A DNA stretch of 64,000 bases from Lewinellaceae bacterium (lineage in GTDB: Bacteria; Bacteroidota; Bacteroidia; Chitinophagales; Saprospiraceae), in the NCBI GenBank assembly GCA_020636095.1, contig JACJYN010000006.1, positions 496,001-560,000 on the forward strand. Direction: 5' to 3'. The translations under genes and the position numbers were made by a program. Positions 55,089 through 63,911 of this stretch are shown piece by piece. Numbering within the stretch: the first letter of the stretch is position 1; each line of letters opens with the position of its first letter. The notes below the pieces were generated by a model that did no database searches, was not told the DNA's origin, and was given only the letters and a program-made list of their open reading frames with translations.

Positions 55089-56690
55089 CAGGCTGACCGG
55101 GAATGCGTTATGGGAACGCATGGCGACATATAGCCATGTGTAAAGGCATACAGGCCATTTGCGATGCGCTCGGCCCAAGTTCTTTGAAAAACCGGGTTTA
55201 ACAAGCTATTTTGGGGCCTCATGCCCCAAAATGGGGTTGACGTAAGCCAAAAAAGCAAGAAACGAGCTGCATGTTTTGGCTAAGCTTGCGCAAATTATAG
55301 GCTAAGCACATCAGGGTGAACTCCTTTACCTTTTCTAAGCCGCGCAATAAAAAGCGGTATAGCCCAAGTTGTATTTCAAATGGCCAAAGATAGCTTCAAT
55401 AGGGTGCAAGCGCCTGCGATACATTTTTTGCCCTTCTTCGCTATTAAGGCGTTGCTTCATTTCATCTCGCAACCCTTGGCGCACTTCTCTTGAGATAGCA
55501 CGGTAAGGCGATTTTTTGGAAGAGTGGCATTGCTTTTGGAAAGGGCAGCCTTTACAAGCCTTTGTCCTATATTGGCGATATTGTTTGTTGCGCGTGTTGT
55601 CGTTTATTATGCTTTTGAATTCCAGCGTATGGTTGGCTGGGCAGGTGTACACGTCTCGTTCGGCATCATAGCCGAAATGAACGCTATGAAAGGGCTTGTC
55701 TTCAAAAGTAGCATTCATGTCTCTGTAAGGCACATATCCACAAATGCCATTTTCATCCATATATTCAAAGCTGTCAAAAGTGCCATAGTCCGCATCGGCA
55801 AGGGCTATTTTTACTTCCTGTGCGGTGTTTTCTTGTATGCCTTGAAGGGCCGGCACAAGCTGGGCTTTGTCATTGCCCTCAGTAGTGACGTCGCAATAAG
55901 TAATGATTTGGTGTCCTTCGCTGCAAGCTGCCTGGGCATTGTAATTGGTATCGAAGTTGCCCTTTTTGCCTTTCATTATGTCCCGTCTGCATCCGTTAGG
56001 TTAAGTTTTTCTATTGAAGCGCCGTTATCTAATACTTCAATGGCTTGGCTTATCTTTTCGTGCAGGCTATTCTTGCAGGCTATTTTTTTTTTGCTTGCTC
56101 ATCCAAGGCTTCTTTTTCTAAAGCAGCAATGTCCTCCAATAAATGGCGCTGCCATTTTTCAAACTGCTCTTTCGTTTTGGTGCGCCTCTTGGAACTGTTG
56201 GCTTCTATTTTACTGCCGTCCACTATACTCAAGGAGGCATCTACCAAACCAGCTTCACCGCACTTTTTTAATACTTGGACAAATAGGCTCGAAAAATGAG
56301 GGTAGTATTGCTTTCGAAAATCATTGATACAACTCTTCTTCGGGCGGTAAGCTTTGCTCAGATAGATGAAGGGCAGGTTCTCTGCACAAGCTTGGGACAG
56401 CTTCCTCCCGCTTCGGATGCCTTCCATGTAGCCGTAAAAAATTACGCTAAGCATCAATTTAGGGTGCAGCCCATTTTGTCCAAGCCCGCTATAATTGGCT
56501 TCGATGGCACTGGTATCCAGAGTGGAAACTATCTTTTCCACTTGCCTACACAAATGGCCCGCAGCTAAATAGCCGCCCACGTCGATCACCACCCCGTGGG
56601 CATGCCCGGTTTCATATTTCTTGAATGTTGCCATATTACGCATTATAGCAATTTTTATCTGATTCCCATAACGCATTCCCGGTCAGCCTG
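55089..56690 (-). mobile_element. IS1182-type insertion sequence (1602 bp)
   Basis: Terminal inverted repeats of 28 bp, 55089-55116 and 56663-56690, begin CAGGCTGACCGGGAATGCG. The flanking direct repeat TAAG is at 55085-55088 and 56691-56694. The element carries one transposase gene on the minus strand with frameshifts, so it is probably inactive. A hairpin TTTTGGGGC/GCCCCAAAA (55209-55217, 55223-55231) lies behind the transposase stop. The element sits inside a MITE. Confidence 0.85.
55335..56634 (-). pseudogene. IS1182-family transposase with two frame breaks
   Basis: The N-terminal part (from the ATG near 56634, MATFKKYETGH) has the DUF772-type region (LHPKLMLSVIFYGYMEGIRS; IVDGSKIEANSSK). 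It ends at a run of ten A (plus-strand T at 56083-56092); one extra A would lead into KNSLHEKISQAIEVLDNG and LNLTDADGT. That piece stops at about 55980, where a second one-base change is needed to reach MKGKKGNFDTNYNAQAA and the C-terminal DDE part (ADADYGTFDSFEYM, HPIEAIFGHLKYN) to 55335. The A-run could be a programmed slippage site, but the second break makes the gene most likely dead. A tandem repeat of about 13 bp (AATAGCCTGCA) adjoins the A-run. Confidence 0.8.
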
Positions 56691-56774
56691 TAAGGCTATG
56701 GTCGGTCGTCGCGCCTTGCCTGGCCGCAAAACAGCCTCAAATTATTGACCAACAACTTCGTTCCCGGCGCACTA

Positions 56775-58142
56775 GTGCCTTCGGCACTAAATAACGCATA
56801 GTTTTGTATCTTGTAGTTCTTTAACAAAATTGAGATTACCATGAGTAGAGGCAGGCCAGCCCCGCGGATTACTATGACAGAACGCCAATATAGTTTACTG
56901 TCCCAGCACTGGGCCAAACATTCCTTGGCGCATCATATTAAAACCAGAATAAGGATTCTTCTTTTGGCGAACGAAGGTTATAGCCATGCATCAATAAAAC
57001 GCGAATTAAGGATTGATATTAATACGGTGAAAAGATGGCGCCGCCGTTGGGAAACGGAATTTGATTCCATAAAGGCTTTTGAATTAGGGGAATCCGGGCA
57101 AGGAGTGGGTGATAAAGCCCTTCTTAAAAGGATGCTACTTGTTGTAAAGGATAATCCACGAAGTGGTGCACCTAAGCGAATTACTTTAGCCCAAGAACAG
57201 CAAATCATCGCCTTAGCCTGCGAAAAACCGGAGGACTATGGCGTTCCCATTACACAGTGGAACTGAGAGATGTTGGCTCATGTGTACCAAATCCAAGGAG
57301 TCGTTGAGGCTATCTCGCCACGCTACGTGAGCGAGATTTTAAAAAGAGCCAAGCTTCAACCTCATAAGTCCCACTACTGGCTGTTTCCAAAAATAGAAGA
57401 TTGGGACGCTTTTGTTATTCGAGTGGCTTTAATTTGTCACCTTATCCTGCAAGCTATTAGCCTGAAAAGCCCCAACTCCACCTGATCAGTGTAGATGAAA
57501 AAACAGGAATTCAAGCCTTGGAACGCATTGCTCCGTACCAGCCAATGGAAAAGGGGAAACCTCGCAGGATCGAATACGAATATACCCGCCATGGAACCAC
57601 CTGCTTTTACCGCTATTGATGTTGGGCGAGGCAAGCTTATCAACCATAGGCTCCACCCTACCCGAAACGAGCAGGATTTTGTAATCTTCATTGATCAAAC
57701 AGCAGATTCAATAGCCCCTACGGATGAGATCATTTTTATGGCTGACCAACTCAACATTCATCAATCTGAATCTTTGGTTAGATGGGTTGCCCAACAGATC
57801 AATTTTGAAGGGGATTTAGGAACTAAAGGCTACAAAGGCATCTTGAAAAGCATGGAAACCCGAAAGAAGTTTCTCGAATCACCTGAGCATAGAATTAGGT
57901 TTGTTTTCACGCCCATTGTTCTTGGTTAAATCCAATTGAAAATTGGTTCGCCAAATTGCAAAAAGGCATGTAATCAAACATGGTAACTTCTCTTCTGTCA
58001 AAGAACTTGAAAATAAAATTGAAAGATATATCGACTTTTATAATCGTTGCCTCATTAAACCGCTCAAATGGAAATTTAAGGGCTTCATTAAAGCCCATAA
58101 ATTGAAGCAATTAAACCGTGCATAATTTAGTGCCGAAGGCAC
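56775..58142 (+). mobile_element. IS630-type insertion sequence (1368 bp)
   Basis: Ends GTGCCTTCGGCACTAAAT (56775 onward) and its complement ending at 58142 are inverted repeats, flanked by TA at 56773-56774 and 58143-58144, the target duplication expected of the IS630/Tc1 family. Here the TA lies in a CTAG that also forms the border of MITE family E copies on both sides, so the element is wedged between two MITEs. Its transposase gene is degenerate. Its ends are related to those of the MITE at 35282-35475. Confidence 0.8.
56841..58125 (+). pseudogene. Degenerate IS630-family transposase
   Basis: The first segment (56841-57266, MSRGRPAPRITMTERQYSLL) contains the helix-turn-helix typical of IS630 transposases (GYSHASIKRELRIDINTVKR). 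Frames then change repeatedly. Recognisable later parts are YVSEILKRAKLQPHKSHYWL, LISVDEKTGIQALERIAPYQ (first catalytic Asp), MADQLNIHQSESLVRW (second Asp) and NPIENWFAKLQ (Glu), so all three DDE positions survive but in different frames. At least three frameshifts are present, near 57266, 57600 and 57925. Not functional as it stands. Confidence 0.82.
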
Positions 58143-58307
58143 TAGCGCGCCGGGAACGAAATTATCGACCCATTATGCGGCCTCTTTTGGCGCTATACGT
58201 CGTTGCCCATTCCTCACGTAGCTCCGGCTATGCTCGTCATGGGCGCCTCGTCTAGCACCAAAATAGCCTCCCATTATTGGCCGATTACTTCATGCCCGGC
58301 GCACTAG
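58142..58307. mobile_element. MITE family E, third copy (166 bp)
   Basis: CTAGCGCGCCGGGAACGAA begins at 58142 and the right end ATGCCCGGCGCACTAG finishes at 58307. The core in reverse orientation reads GACGAGGCGCCCATGACGAG, ATAGCCGGAGCTACG and GGGCAACGACG (58188-58256). It truncates the end of the small membrane protein gene next to it. Confidence 0.75.
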
Positions 58308-58490
58308 TTTGTAAATGAAAAACAATGGAATCAATGTGAGAAATCCCCATGTGTTTTTCGCAATGCTCCAAATCACAATTCCGACGAGAAATCCAATTAA
58401 TGTCGCATTAATTATTTTGGTATTCTTTAGTTTCCTTTTTTCTTTTAGCAATTCTTCGTCCGTCAATTTCGTTAAATCTCTTTTTGTCAT
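58290..58490 (-). CDS. Small membrane protein, 3' end replaced by a MITE
   Basis: 66 residues from ATG 58490: MTKRDLTKLTDEELLKEKRK then two hydrophobic helices (IINATLIGFLVGIVIWSI and GFLTLIPLFFIYKL). It resembles short two-helix proteins of unknown function common in Bacteroidota. The last residues VRRA and the stop come from the MITE end (CTAG at 58304-58307), so the native C-terminus is lost by a few residues. Possibly still functional since the two helices are intact. Confidence 0.6.
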   Translation of the reverse strand: MTKRDLTKLTDEELLKEKRKLKNTKIINATLIGFLVGIVIWSIAKNTWGFLTLIPLFFIYKLVRRA

Positions 58491-58599
58491 TCTTTATGAT
58501 TTTAATTTTGGTTCATTCCCATAATACTTTTCCCAGCCTGGTAAGGATTGTACCCGGACCCGCATCCTGCCCCTCGAACGGGTTGCCGTTCGGCTGAGC

Positions 58600-58673
58600 T
58601 TAGCGTTTGGAGTCCTGATTTGATAGCGAAAAGTGGTCTTTGTAGCTCAAAGTTTGGCCTCCAAACATACTCT
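58600..58673. mobile_element. MITE family A, internally deleted copy
   Basis: The right end GGCCTCCAAACATACTCT at 58656-58673 is identical to the complete copy (60799-60816), and the upstream part (TTTGGAGTCCTGATTTGATAG at about 58606-58626, AGCGAAAAGTGG, GTAGCTCAAAG) matches its flanking interior, but about 90 bp of the middle are missing. It lies in the 322-bp gap between the small membrane protein and the LytS-type kinase; the rest of the gap shows nothing else. Confidence 0.65.
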
Positions 58674-58812
58674 TACGCCGAAGCCTGGCTCAACATCAGT
58701 TTACCCAAATTCTCCCATCACCACACACCCTTTGCACGTTCATCTCCGAATTTTCACGCTCCTGTACTTTACCTTTTCAACTTGACACATTTTCCTTAAG
58801 TTTGGTTCACCA

Positions 58813-59883
58813 ATGAATAAATCAGAAAAAATAGTGCATAATCAAACCATCCCGCTCTACTGGAAGTGTCAGCTAATAGGTTGGGGGTTGGTTTCTTTTT
58901 TTTGGCTATACATCGCCTTATTCAGAGACGACTTTGCTATCGCCCATGCCCTTATTAACTACGGGCTGGACATTTCTATTTGCATCGCACTAACACATGC
59001 TTACAGAACCTTGGCCTTAAAAGAAAACTGGAATGAATTGGACATCAAAGGCCTGATATGGAAGGTCATTCCTGCCCTGGTTATTCTCTCTGTTTTATTC
59101 ATGCTGTTGATGAATCTTAAAATGTCCGCTTACATCTATTTAGTAAAGGGCCAAAACCATTTCCTGAGCAATATGCTCGTTTGGAACCCGGTTTTGATTA
59201 CGGGTTTAAGGCACATGTCCATTTGGTTACTGGCCTATCATTTATATCATTTTTATCAGAGGGAAGTACAATCAACCAAAATGAATGCGCAACTATCCCT
59301 GATAGCGAAACAGGCTCAGTTCGATAATTTATCGGCTCAATTAAACCCCCACTTTTTATTCAATTCCCTGAATTCTATAAAGTCATTAATTATTGAAAAC
59401 CCGAGAACTGCAAGAAGAGCTGTAGACCTATTATCCGATATACTTCGGTCATCCCTTTATGATAAACGGCATGCTACTGTTTCATTAGAAGAGGAGATAG
59501 CCCTGGTAAAAGATTATGTAGAGCTGGAAAAGCTTCGGTTTGAGGAACGGTTGGAAGTGAAAATGGAGGTTGATGAGCAATTGAATAGTGTCAGGATACT
59601 ACCATTCAGCATTCAACTATTAGTAGAAAATGCTTTGAAGCATGGAATTGACAAACAGATGGAAGGTGGCCTACTTCATATTTCGGTAAAGAAAGAAAAT
59701 AATATGGCAGTAATTAAAATTGAAAACCCGGGCGGGCTCAAAATTGAAGTCAGTAAAGGGATAGGGCTAAAAAACTTGAAAGATCGCCTTCAACTAAAAT
59801 ATAAAGGAGAAGCGCAGTTTGACATCAATGAGCTTCCTCACAGCGCTGTGTTAGCAACTTTGATCATTCCAATTAGTGAATAA
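58813..59883 (+). CDS. LytS-type sensor histidine kinase
   Basis: 356 residues. Four or more membrane helices occupy residues about 15-150 (LIGWGLVSFFWLYIALF, VIPALVILSVLFMLLMNL, MSIWLLAYHLYHF). The His_kinase domain has QLNPHFLFNSLNSIKS with the phospho-accepting His, and the ATPase motif QLLVENALKHGIDKQ and GIGLKNLKDRLQLKY. The kinase overlaps its partner regulator by one base (TAATG), implying translational coupling. The sensory input is in the membrane, ligand unknown. Confidence 0.92.
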   Translation: MNKSEKIVHNQTIPLYWKCQLIGWGLVSFFWLYIALFRDDFAIAHALINYGLDISICIALTHAYRTLALKENWNELDIKGLIWKVIPALVILSVLFMLLMNLKMSAYIYLVKGQNHFLSNMLVWNPVLITGLRHMSIWLLAYHLYHFYQREVQSTKMNAQLSLIAKQAQFDNLSAQLNPHFLFNSLNSIKSLIIENPRTARRAVDLLSDILRSSLYDKRHATVSLEEEIALVKDYVELEKLRFEERLEVKMEVDEQLNSVRILPFSIQLLVENALKHGIDKQMEGGLLHISVKKENNMAVIKIENPGGLKIEVSKGIGLKNLKDRLQLKYKGEAQFDINELPHSAVLATLIIPISE

Positions 59884-60605
59884 TGGATACCTACAAGACT
59901 ATCATTATCGATGATGAACGCCTGGCTCGTGAAGAGGTGAAAAGGGCGCTGGAAAATTATCCTGATTTTGAAATAATTGGGGAGGCAAGTAATGCAGATA
60001 AGGCGAAAGACTTGATTGAGAATACCCACCCGGATATTATCTTTTTAGATATTCACATGCCTGAAAAATCGGGGTTCGATCTGTTGGACGAGTTAGGAAC
60101 GGTACCTCAAGTGGTGTTTACTACTGCCTATGACCAGTATGCCGTGAGAGCATTTGAAGTGAATGCCTTAGATTACATCGTGAAGCCTATCAGAGAAGAA
60201 CGTTTTGCTAAAGCGATTGAGAAAATCAAAAAAGAATTAGCAAATGCAGAAAAGGAGGCGCCCGCACCTTTTTTACTTCATCGTAAAATTTTCATCAAAG
60301 ACGGTGAGGACTGTTATTTCATCCCACTTTCGAGCATTAGCCTGATTGAATCCTTAGAGAATTACGCTCGGCTGCATTTTGATGGCAAAACAGTCATGAT
60401 CAAACGATCCTTAAACCTGCTGGAAAAAAAACTGGACCCGAGCCTTTTTTTCAGGATTAACCGAAGCCAAATCATCAATACGGATTATATCACAAAAATC
60501 CATCCGTATTTTAATCATAAGCTGCAAATCACCTTATCTACTGGCGAAACACTGGAAATTTCCAATCGACAATCAGCCAAATTCAGAAAGTGGAATAGTA
60601 TATAA
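59883..60605 (+). CDS. LytTR-family response regulator
   Basis: 240 residues. Receiver domain with DIIFLDIHMPEKSGFDLLDE (phospho-acceptor Asp) and DYIVKPI. The LytTR domain follows (IFIKDGEDCYFIPLSSISLI, LNLLEKKLDPSLFFRINRSQ, LQITLSTGETLEISNRQ). It is co-transcribed with the upstream kinase gene. The downstream CocE-type hydrolase is 274 bp away with MITE sequence between, so it is not clearly part of the operon. Confidence 0.93.
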   Translation: MDTYKTIIIDDERLAREEVKRALENYPDFEIIGEASNADKAKDLIENTHPDIIFLDIHMPEKSGFDLLDELGTVPQVVFTTAYDQYAVRAFEVNALDYIVKPIREERFAKAIEKIKKELANAEKEAPAPFLLHRKIFIKDGEDCYFIPLSSISLIESLENYARLHFDGKTVMIKRSLNLLEKKLDPSLFFRINRSQIINTDYITKIHPYFNHKLQITLSTGETLEISNRQSAKFRKWNSI

Positions 60606-60652
60606 ACCTATCTGCCTTATTTTTCTCCGGTTCCTTAGTTTAAAGAGTACTA

Positions 60653-60816
60653 AGAGTATGTTTGGAGGCCGGATTTGATAGCGAAAAGTGTCAATTTTTT
60701 GATGAGGCAAGGCGTCTTTTTGAAGAGCGTACCCTTCGGTACGGTCGAAAAAAGCAACGATGAATCATCAAAAAAGTGGCCTTTGTAGCTCAAAGTTTGG
60801 CCTCCAAACATACTCT
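60653..60816. mobile_element. MITE family A, complete copy (164 bp)
   Basis: Perfect 18-bp terminal inverted repeats AGAGTATGTTTGGAGGCC at 60653-60670 and complement 60799-60816. The interior has a GTACCCTTCGGTAC hairpin and the segments GAGGCAAGGCG and GCAACGATGAATCATC, recalling the core of the CTAG-type elements. Other copies: internally deleted at 58600-58673, right part at about 63403-63541, left terminal repeat at 46492-46509. Confidence 0.8.
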
Positions 60817-60869
60817 AAGCGAAAAGTGGCGATTTTAGCCCGAAGTATGCAATTTGAACACACGCTAAA
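60817..60869. repeat. End of a further repeat element (family C)
   Basis: The last 21 bases, GCAATTTGAACACACGCTAAA-like at 60849-60869, match 42604-42624 with two differences, and the preceding AGCGAAAAGTGG recurs in family A. It directly abuts the family A element and ends 11 bp before the ATG at 60880, so it forms the leader of the hydrolase gene. Confidence 0.45.
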
Positions 60870-60879
60870 CACCCCCAAA

Positions 60880-62691
60880 ATGAATAATTCAAGCGCTTTC
60901 AAGCTTATTGTTATTGCCGTAATCCTAGCCATACTTAGCGACTGCAGCAAGAAAGATTCCCTTCAGGCTCCAAGAGTCGAAACCGATAATAACACTACTT
61001 ACCTAATTCAGGATAGCATTCTGATCAACACGAAAGAGGGTGCTAAACTGCATGTTATTGTGGTGCGCAATGCGGAGGTTAAGCAACCAGGCCCGGCAAT
61101 TTTGTTTCATACTATCTATGCCAGAAAAAGCGATTTAGAGAAAGCGAAAAAGGCGGTTGATCAAGGGTTCGTTGGGGTGATTTCTTATACCAGAGGAAAA
61201 GGCCTTAGCCCCGGTAAGGTAGTTCCCTACCTACATGAAGCCAACGATACCTATGAGGTAATTGATTGGGTGAGCAAACAAGATTGGTGCAACCAAAAAG
61301 TAGGAATGTACGGAGGGAGCTACGTGGGGTTCGTACAGTGGGCTTCTCTCAAACATAAAGTACATCCGGCTTTAAAAACCATTGTCCCATCCGTTTCGGC
61401 AGCTCCGGGAATTGCTGAACCTATGGAAAACGGAGTTCATCAGAACTTTCACTTTCCATGGTATCACTATGTTTCTAACAATAAATACCTGGATACAACC
61501 TCCTATTTCAACCGGGAAAGGTGGAGGGCATTAAATATGAAATGGTATGAAACCGGAGCGGCCTACAATAAAATGGACAGTTTAGACGGAACACCCAACC
61601 CGCAATTCAACGAAAAACTCTTACACCCAACGTACGATAGCTATTGGCAAAACATGATGCCTTATAAGGACGAGTTTGCCCATATCGATATTCCTGTTTT
61701 GAGCACCACCGGTTATTATGATGGCGGACAAACCGGCGCTTTTCATTACTTAAGAGAGCATACCCAATACAACAAAAATTCGGATCACTACCTGGTGATT
61801 GGCCCCTACACCCATTTTGGAGCTCAGGAAAAGCCAAATGAAAAGATATTAGGCTATGCAATAGACTCAGTCGCCCGAATAGATATTACCGAATTGATTT
61901 TCGATTGGTTTGACTACACCTTAAAAGGTAAAACCAAGCCGGCCCTCCTGAAAGATAAAATCAATTATCAGGTAATGGGCAGCAACAGTTGGGGGCATGC
62001 ACCTTCCTTGAACTCCATGGCCAATGATACCCTGAAGTTTTTCTTAAGTAATAAAAGGTCGGGTGTCGCTTTTGAATCAACCTACAATTCAGGAAATAAT
62101 GGGGTAAATAAGCACTATACGTTGGCGGAGGAACCCTTAGACGGCCAAGCGTTTCTGGAACAGAAAATAGACTTTTCAGACCGCAGTAACCTAACCTGGA
62201 ATTCCAGTGGATGGAGCAATATCATTAGCGAAACACTCACCGTGGGACAAGGCTTTTCTTTCGTTTCAGAACCCTTTTCATCCGATTTTGAATTCAACGG
62301 TGCTTTCCATGGCGAGCTAAGCGTTTCTATCAATAAAAAGGATTTTGACTATACGGTTCTCGTATTTGAGCAAACACCCGATGGGGAATTCTTTGCGTTA
62401 ACCCTTGCTACGGTAGGCAGAGCCAGTTTTGTCCGGAATCCGGAGAAAAGGGAATTATTAACCCCGGGCGAAAAAACCAAAATCCCTTTTGACAAAGCGC
62501 GCATGACCAGTAAAAAAATCAGCAAAGGAAGCCGGCTGGTGGTGGTAATAAATGGCATCAAAGAACCCTTTACGGAAATCAACTACGGCACTGGCAAAAA
62601 TGTAAGCGAAGAGGCCATTGCCGATGCTGCCCAACCACTCATGATCAAATGGTACAACGATAGCTACATTAACATCCCTGTGAAGAAATAA
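60880..62691 (+). CDS. CocE/NonD-family alpha/beta hydrolase (X-Pro dipeptidyl-peptidase-like), lipoprotein
   Basis: 603 residues from ATG 60880, selected because it starts a lipoprotein signal (MNNSSAFKLIVIAVILAILSDC) and because the in-frame sequence upstream of it is MITE. The hydrolase domain has the nucleophile elbow MYGGSYVGF, the Asp region LSTTGYYDGG, and the His in GPYTHFG. The C-terminal ~190 residues form the jelly-roll domain found in this family (FSFVSEPFSSDFEFNGAFHG). Members cleave acyl or imide bonds of small esters and peptides; the substrate here is unknown. Envelope-anchored. A lipoprotein gene follows after 33 bp. Confidence 0.88.
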   Translation: MNNSSAFKLIVIAVILAILSDCSKKDSLQAPRVETDNNTTYLIQDSILINTKEGAKLHVIVVRNAEVKQPGPAILFHTIYARKSDLEKAKKAVDQGFVGVISYTRGKGLSPGKVVPYLHEANDTYEVIDWVSKQDWCNQKVGMYGGSYVGFVQWASLKHKVHPALKTIVPSVSAAPGIAEPMENGVHQNFHFPWYHYVSNNKYLDTTSYFNRERWRALNMKWYETGAAYNKMDSLDGTPNPQFNEKLLHPTYDSYWQNMMPYKDEFAHIDIPVLSTTGYYDGGQTGAFHYLREHTQYNKNSDHYLVIGPYTHFGAQEKPNEKILGYAIDSVARIDITELIFDWFDYTLKGKTKPALLKDKINYQVMGSNSWGHAPSLNSMANDTLKFFLSNKRSGVAFESTYNSGNNGVNKHYTLAEEPLDGQAFLEQKIDFSDRSNLTWNSSGWSNIISETLTVGQGFSFVSEPFSSDFEFNGAFHGELSVSINKKDFDYTVLVFEQTPDGEFFALTLATVGRASFVRNPEKRELLTPGEKTKIPFDKARMTSKKISKGSRLVVVINGIKEPFTEINYGTGKNVSEEAIADAAQPLMIKWYNDSYINIPVKK

Positions 62692-62724
62692 TTGAGTTTA
62701 TATAATGGTTTTTTAAAAATAAGA

Positions 62725-63315
62725 ATGATGACAAAGAAGATTTTCGTGTACGTGACAATATGGATTGCCTTGAGTTCTTGTGCTTCACTAAGGACCCAAC
62801 AGCCAACTGTAAATGACTATAGAATTGGAGAAAAGTGGACTTGGAAGTGGTCGCGTACAGTAGACGGAGAGGTGAAGGCAGAAGGCGAAGATATACAGGA
62901 AGTAGTAGGCTATAATGGAGTTTTAGGGATTTGGAATGGGGTTGATACCGTCCCAATTTCGACTATTTTAGGCCCAGAGCAGGACAGCACACCCTTTCGT
63001 GATTGGCCCTTATATGTAGGCAAAAAATGGAAATATGAATCTGAATGGGAAAATAATGAAGGCACCAAGGGAAAAACCAGTCAGGATGTCGAAATCGTTT
63101 CGTTTGAAGAATTAAATGTTCTGGCCGGAAAATTCATGGCTTACAGAATAGAATACAAGGGAATTGTAACAAATTCGAGAGGTTTTAAAGGTGAGATGTC
63201 TGATACATGGTGGTATTCCCCTGATATAAAAAATTATATCAAGCATGTAAATAATGATGGCTATGGTGTTTATACAAATGAATTAACTTATACTTCCCTC
63301 GGGCACAAGAAGTGA
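62725..63315 (+). CDS. Small lipoprotein of unknown function
   Basis: 196 residues from ATG 62725 (or 62728), with lipoprotein signal MMTKKIFVYVTIWIALSSC; an upstream TTG at 62692 would overlap the end of the hydrolase gene. The mature part has an immunoglobulin-like beta pattern (GEKWTWKWSRTVDGEV, GKKWKYESEWENNEG, MAYRIEYKGIVTNSRGFKGE, DTWWYSPDIKNYIKHV). The 33-bp distance suggests co-transcription with the hydrolase. Function unknown. Confidence 0.72.
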   Translation: MMTKKIFVYVTIWIALSSCASLRTQQPTVNDYRIGEKWTWKWSRTVDGEVKAEGEDIQEVVGYNGVLGIWNGVDTVPISTILGPEQDSTPFRDWPLYVGKKWKYESEWENNEGTKGKTSQDVEIVSFEELNVLAGKFMAYRIEYKGIVTNSRGFKGEMSDTWWYSPDIKNYIKHVNNDGYGVYTNELTYTSLGHKK

Positions 63316-63402
63316 TTTCCTGCCGGCCATGCTGGCACAGCAGGCGGGTTGTCTCTTTTTTATGCAAAGTTGGGCGCGGCGATTTGCCTACTCCCGAATG
63401 GG

Positions 63403-63561
63403 ATGGCGAGAAGAGTCAATTATTTGATGAGATGAGGCGCTTTTTGCAGTTCGTACCTGAAAGGTACGGACAAAAGAAGCAACGAAATATCATCAAATAA
63501 GTGGCCTTCGTAGCCCAAAGATTGGCCTCCAAACATACTCTAAGAGCGTGTTGGGGATTTA
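63403..63561. mobile_element. Joined ends of MITE families A and B
   Basis: A family A copy without its left end occupies about 63403-63541, ending in GGCCTCCAAACATACTCT (63524-63541). One base later the family B terminal repeat AGAGCGTGTTGGGGATTTA begins (63543-63561). The sequence after it is the end of a minus-strand gene, so the family B element is either truncated there or its other end lies elsewhere. Confidence 0.7.
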
Positions 63562-63911
63562 CGTTCATAAGTGCCGTTGTCTTTGTATGCTTCCCATGTG
63601 CTAAATCCAGCATCTGCTTGACCTATATTTACGAGCCTGTCCTTGTGCAATAGAAATCCTAAACCATGTTCATCATCCCATGTACACCCGCATTCTAAGC
63701 CAACGTATGAATAACCTTCTTTTTGAGGTATCATCACAAATACATTTCCAACACCAAAAACTTTACTAAAACCATCAAGTCTTTCAACATTTGGAAACCA
63801 CTCTCTTGAATCTTCATCGTCGCTATCATACCCATACATTTCAGCAATCCCAAAAACCCCAACCCGCCCTATTCCCGGAAGAGCTATCCGCGGACATTCC
63901 ATCCATGGCAT
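63540..63911 (-). CDS. DUF6985-like protein, ends in MITE sequence and N-terminus uncertain
   Basis: 123 residues in this frame. The clear part is residues about 27-115: YGYDSDDEDSREWFPNVERL, VFVMIPQKEGYSYVGLECGC, TWDDEHGLGFLLHKDRLVNI. This Cys-x-Trp-Asp-x-Glu-His-Gly-x-Gly pattern resembles DUF6985-type proteins, small proteins of unknown function often found beside toxin-immunity genes. The C-terminal ~6 residues are coded by the family B MITE end, so the native end is lost. The first ~26 residues overlap a region that on the plus strand reads as well-formed GC-rich coding sequence, so the true start may be cut off at about 63865. Confidence 0.5.
   Translation of the reverse strand: MPWMECPRIALPGIGRVGVFGIAEMYGYDSDDEDSREWFPNVERLDGFSKVFGVGNVFVMIPQKEGYSYVGLECGCTWDDEHGLGFLLHKDRLVNIGQADAGFSTWEAYKDNGTYERKSPTRS

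Larger units (their letters stand above)
55004..56775. mobile_element. MITE family E copy interrupted by an IS
   Basis: Left end CTAGCGCGCCGGGAACGAA starts at 55004, right end TTCGTTCCCGGCGCACTAG finishes at 56775. The two halves (55004-55088 and 56691-56775) together align with the uninterrupted copy at 35538-35703 in reverse orientation. Between them the IS1182-type element is inserted with a 4-bp duplication TAAG. The joined sequence at the insertion point would read GTAGCTAAGGCTATGG, matching the intact copy with one difference. Confidence 0.8.

Noticed and set aside
54993..55258. Minus-strand open frames of 61-67 codons
   Set aside because: They span the MITE half and the IS1182 left end, so they are chance frames.
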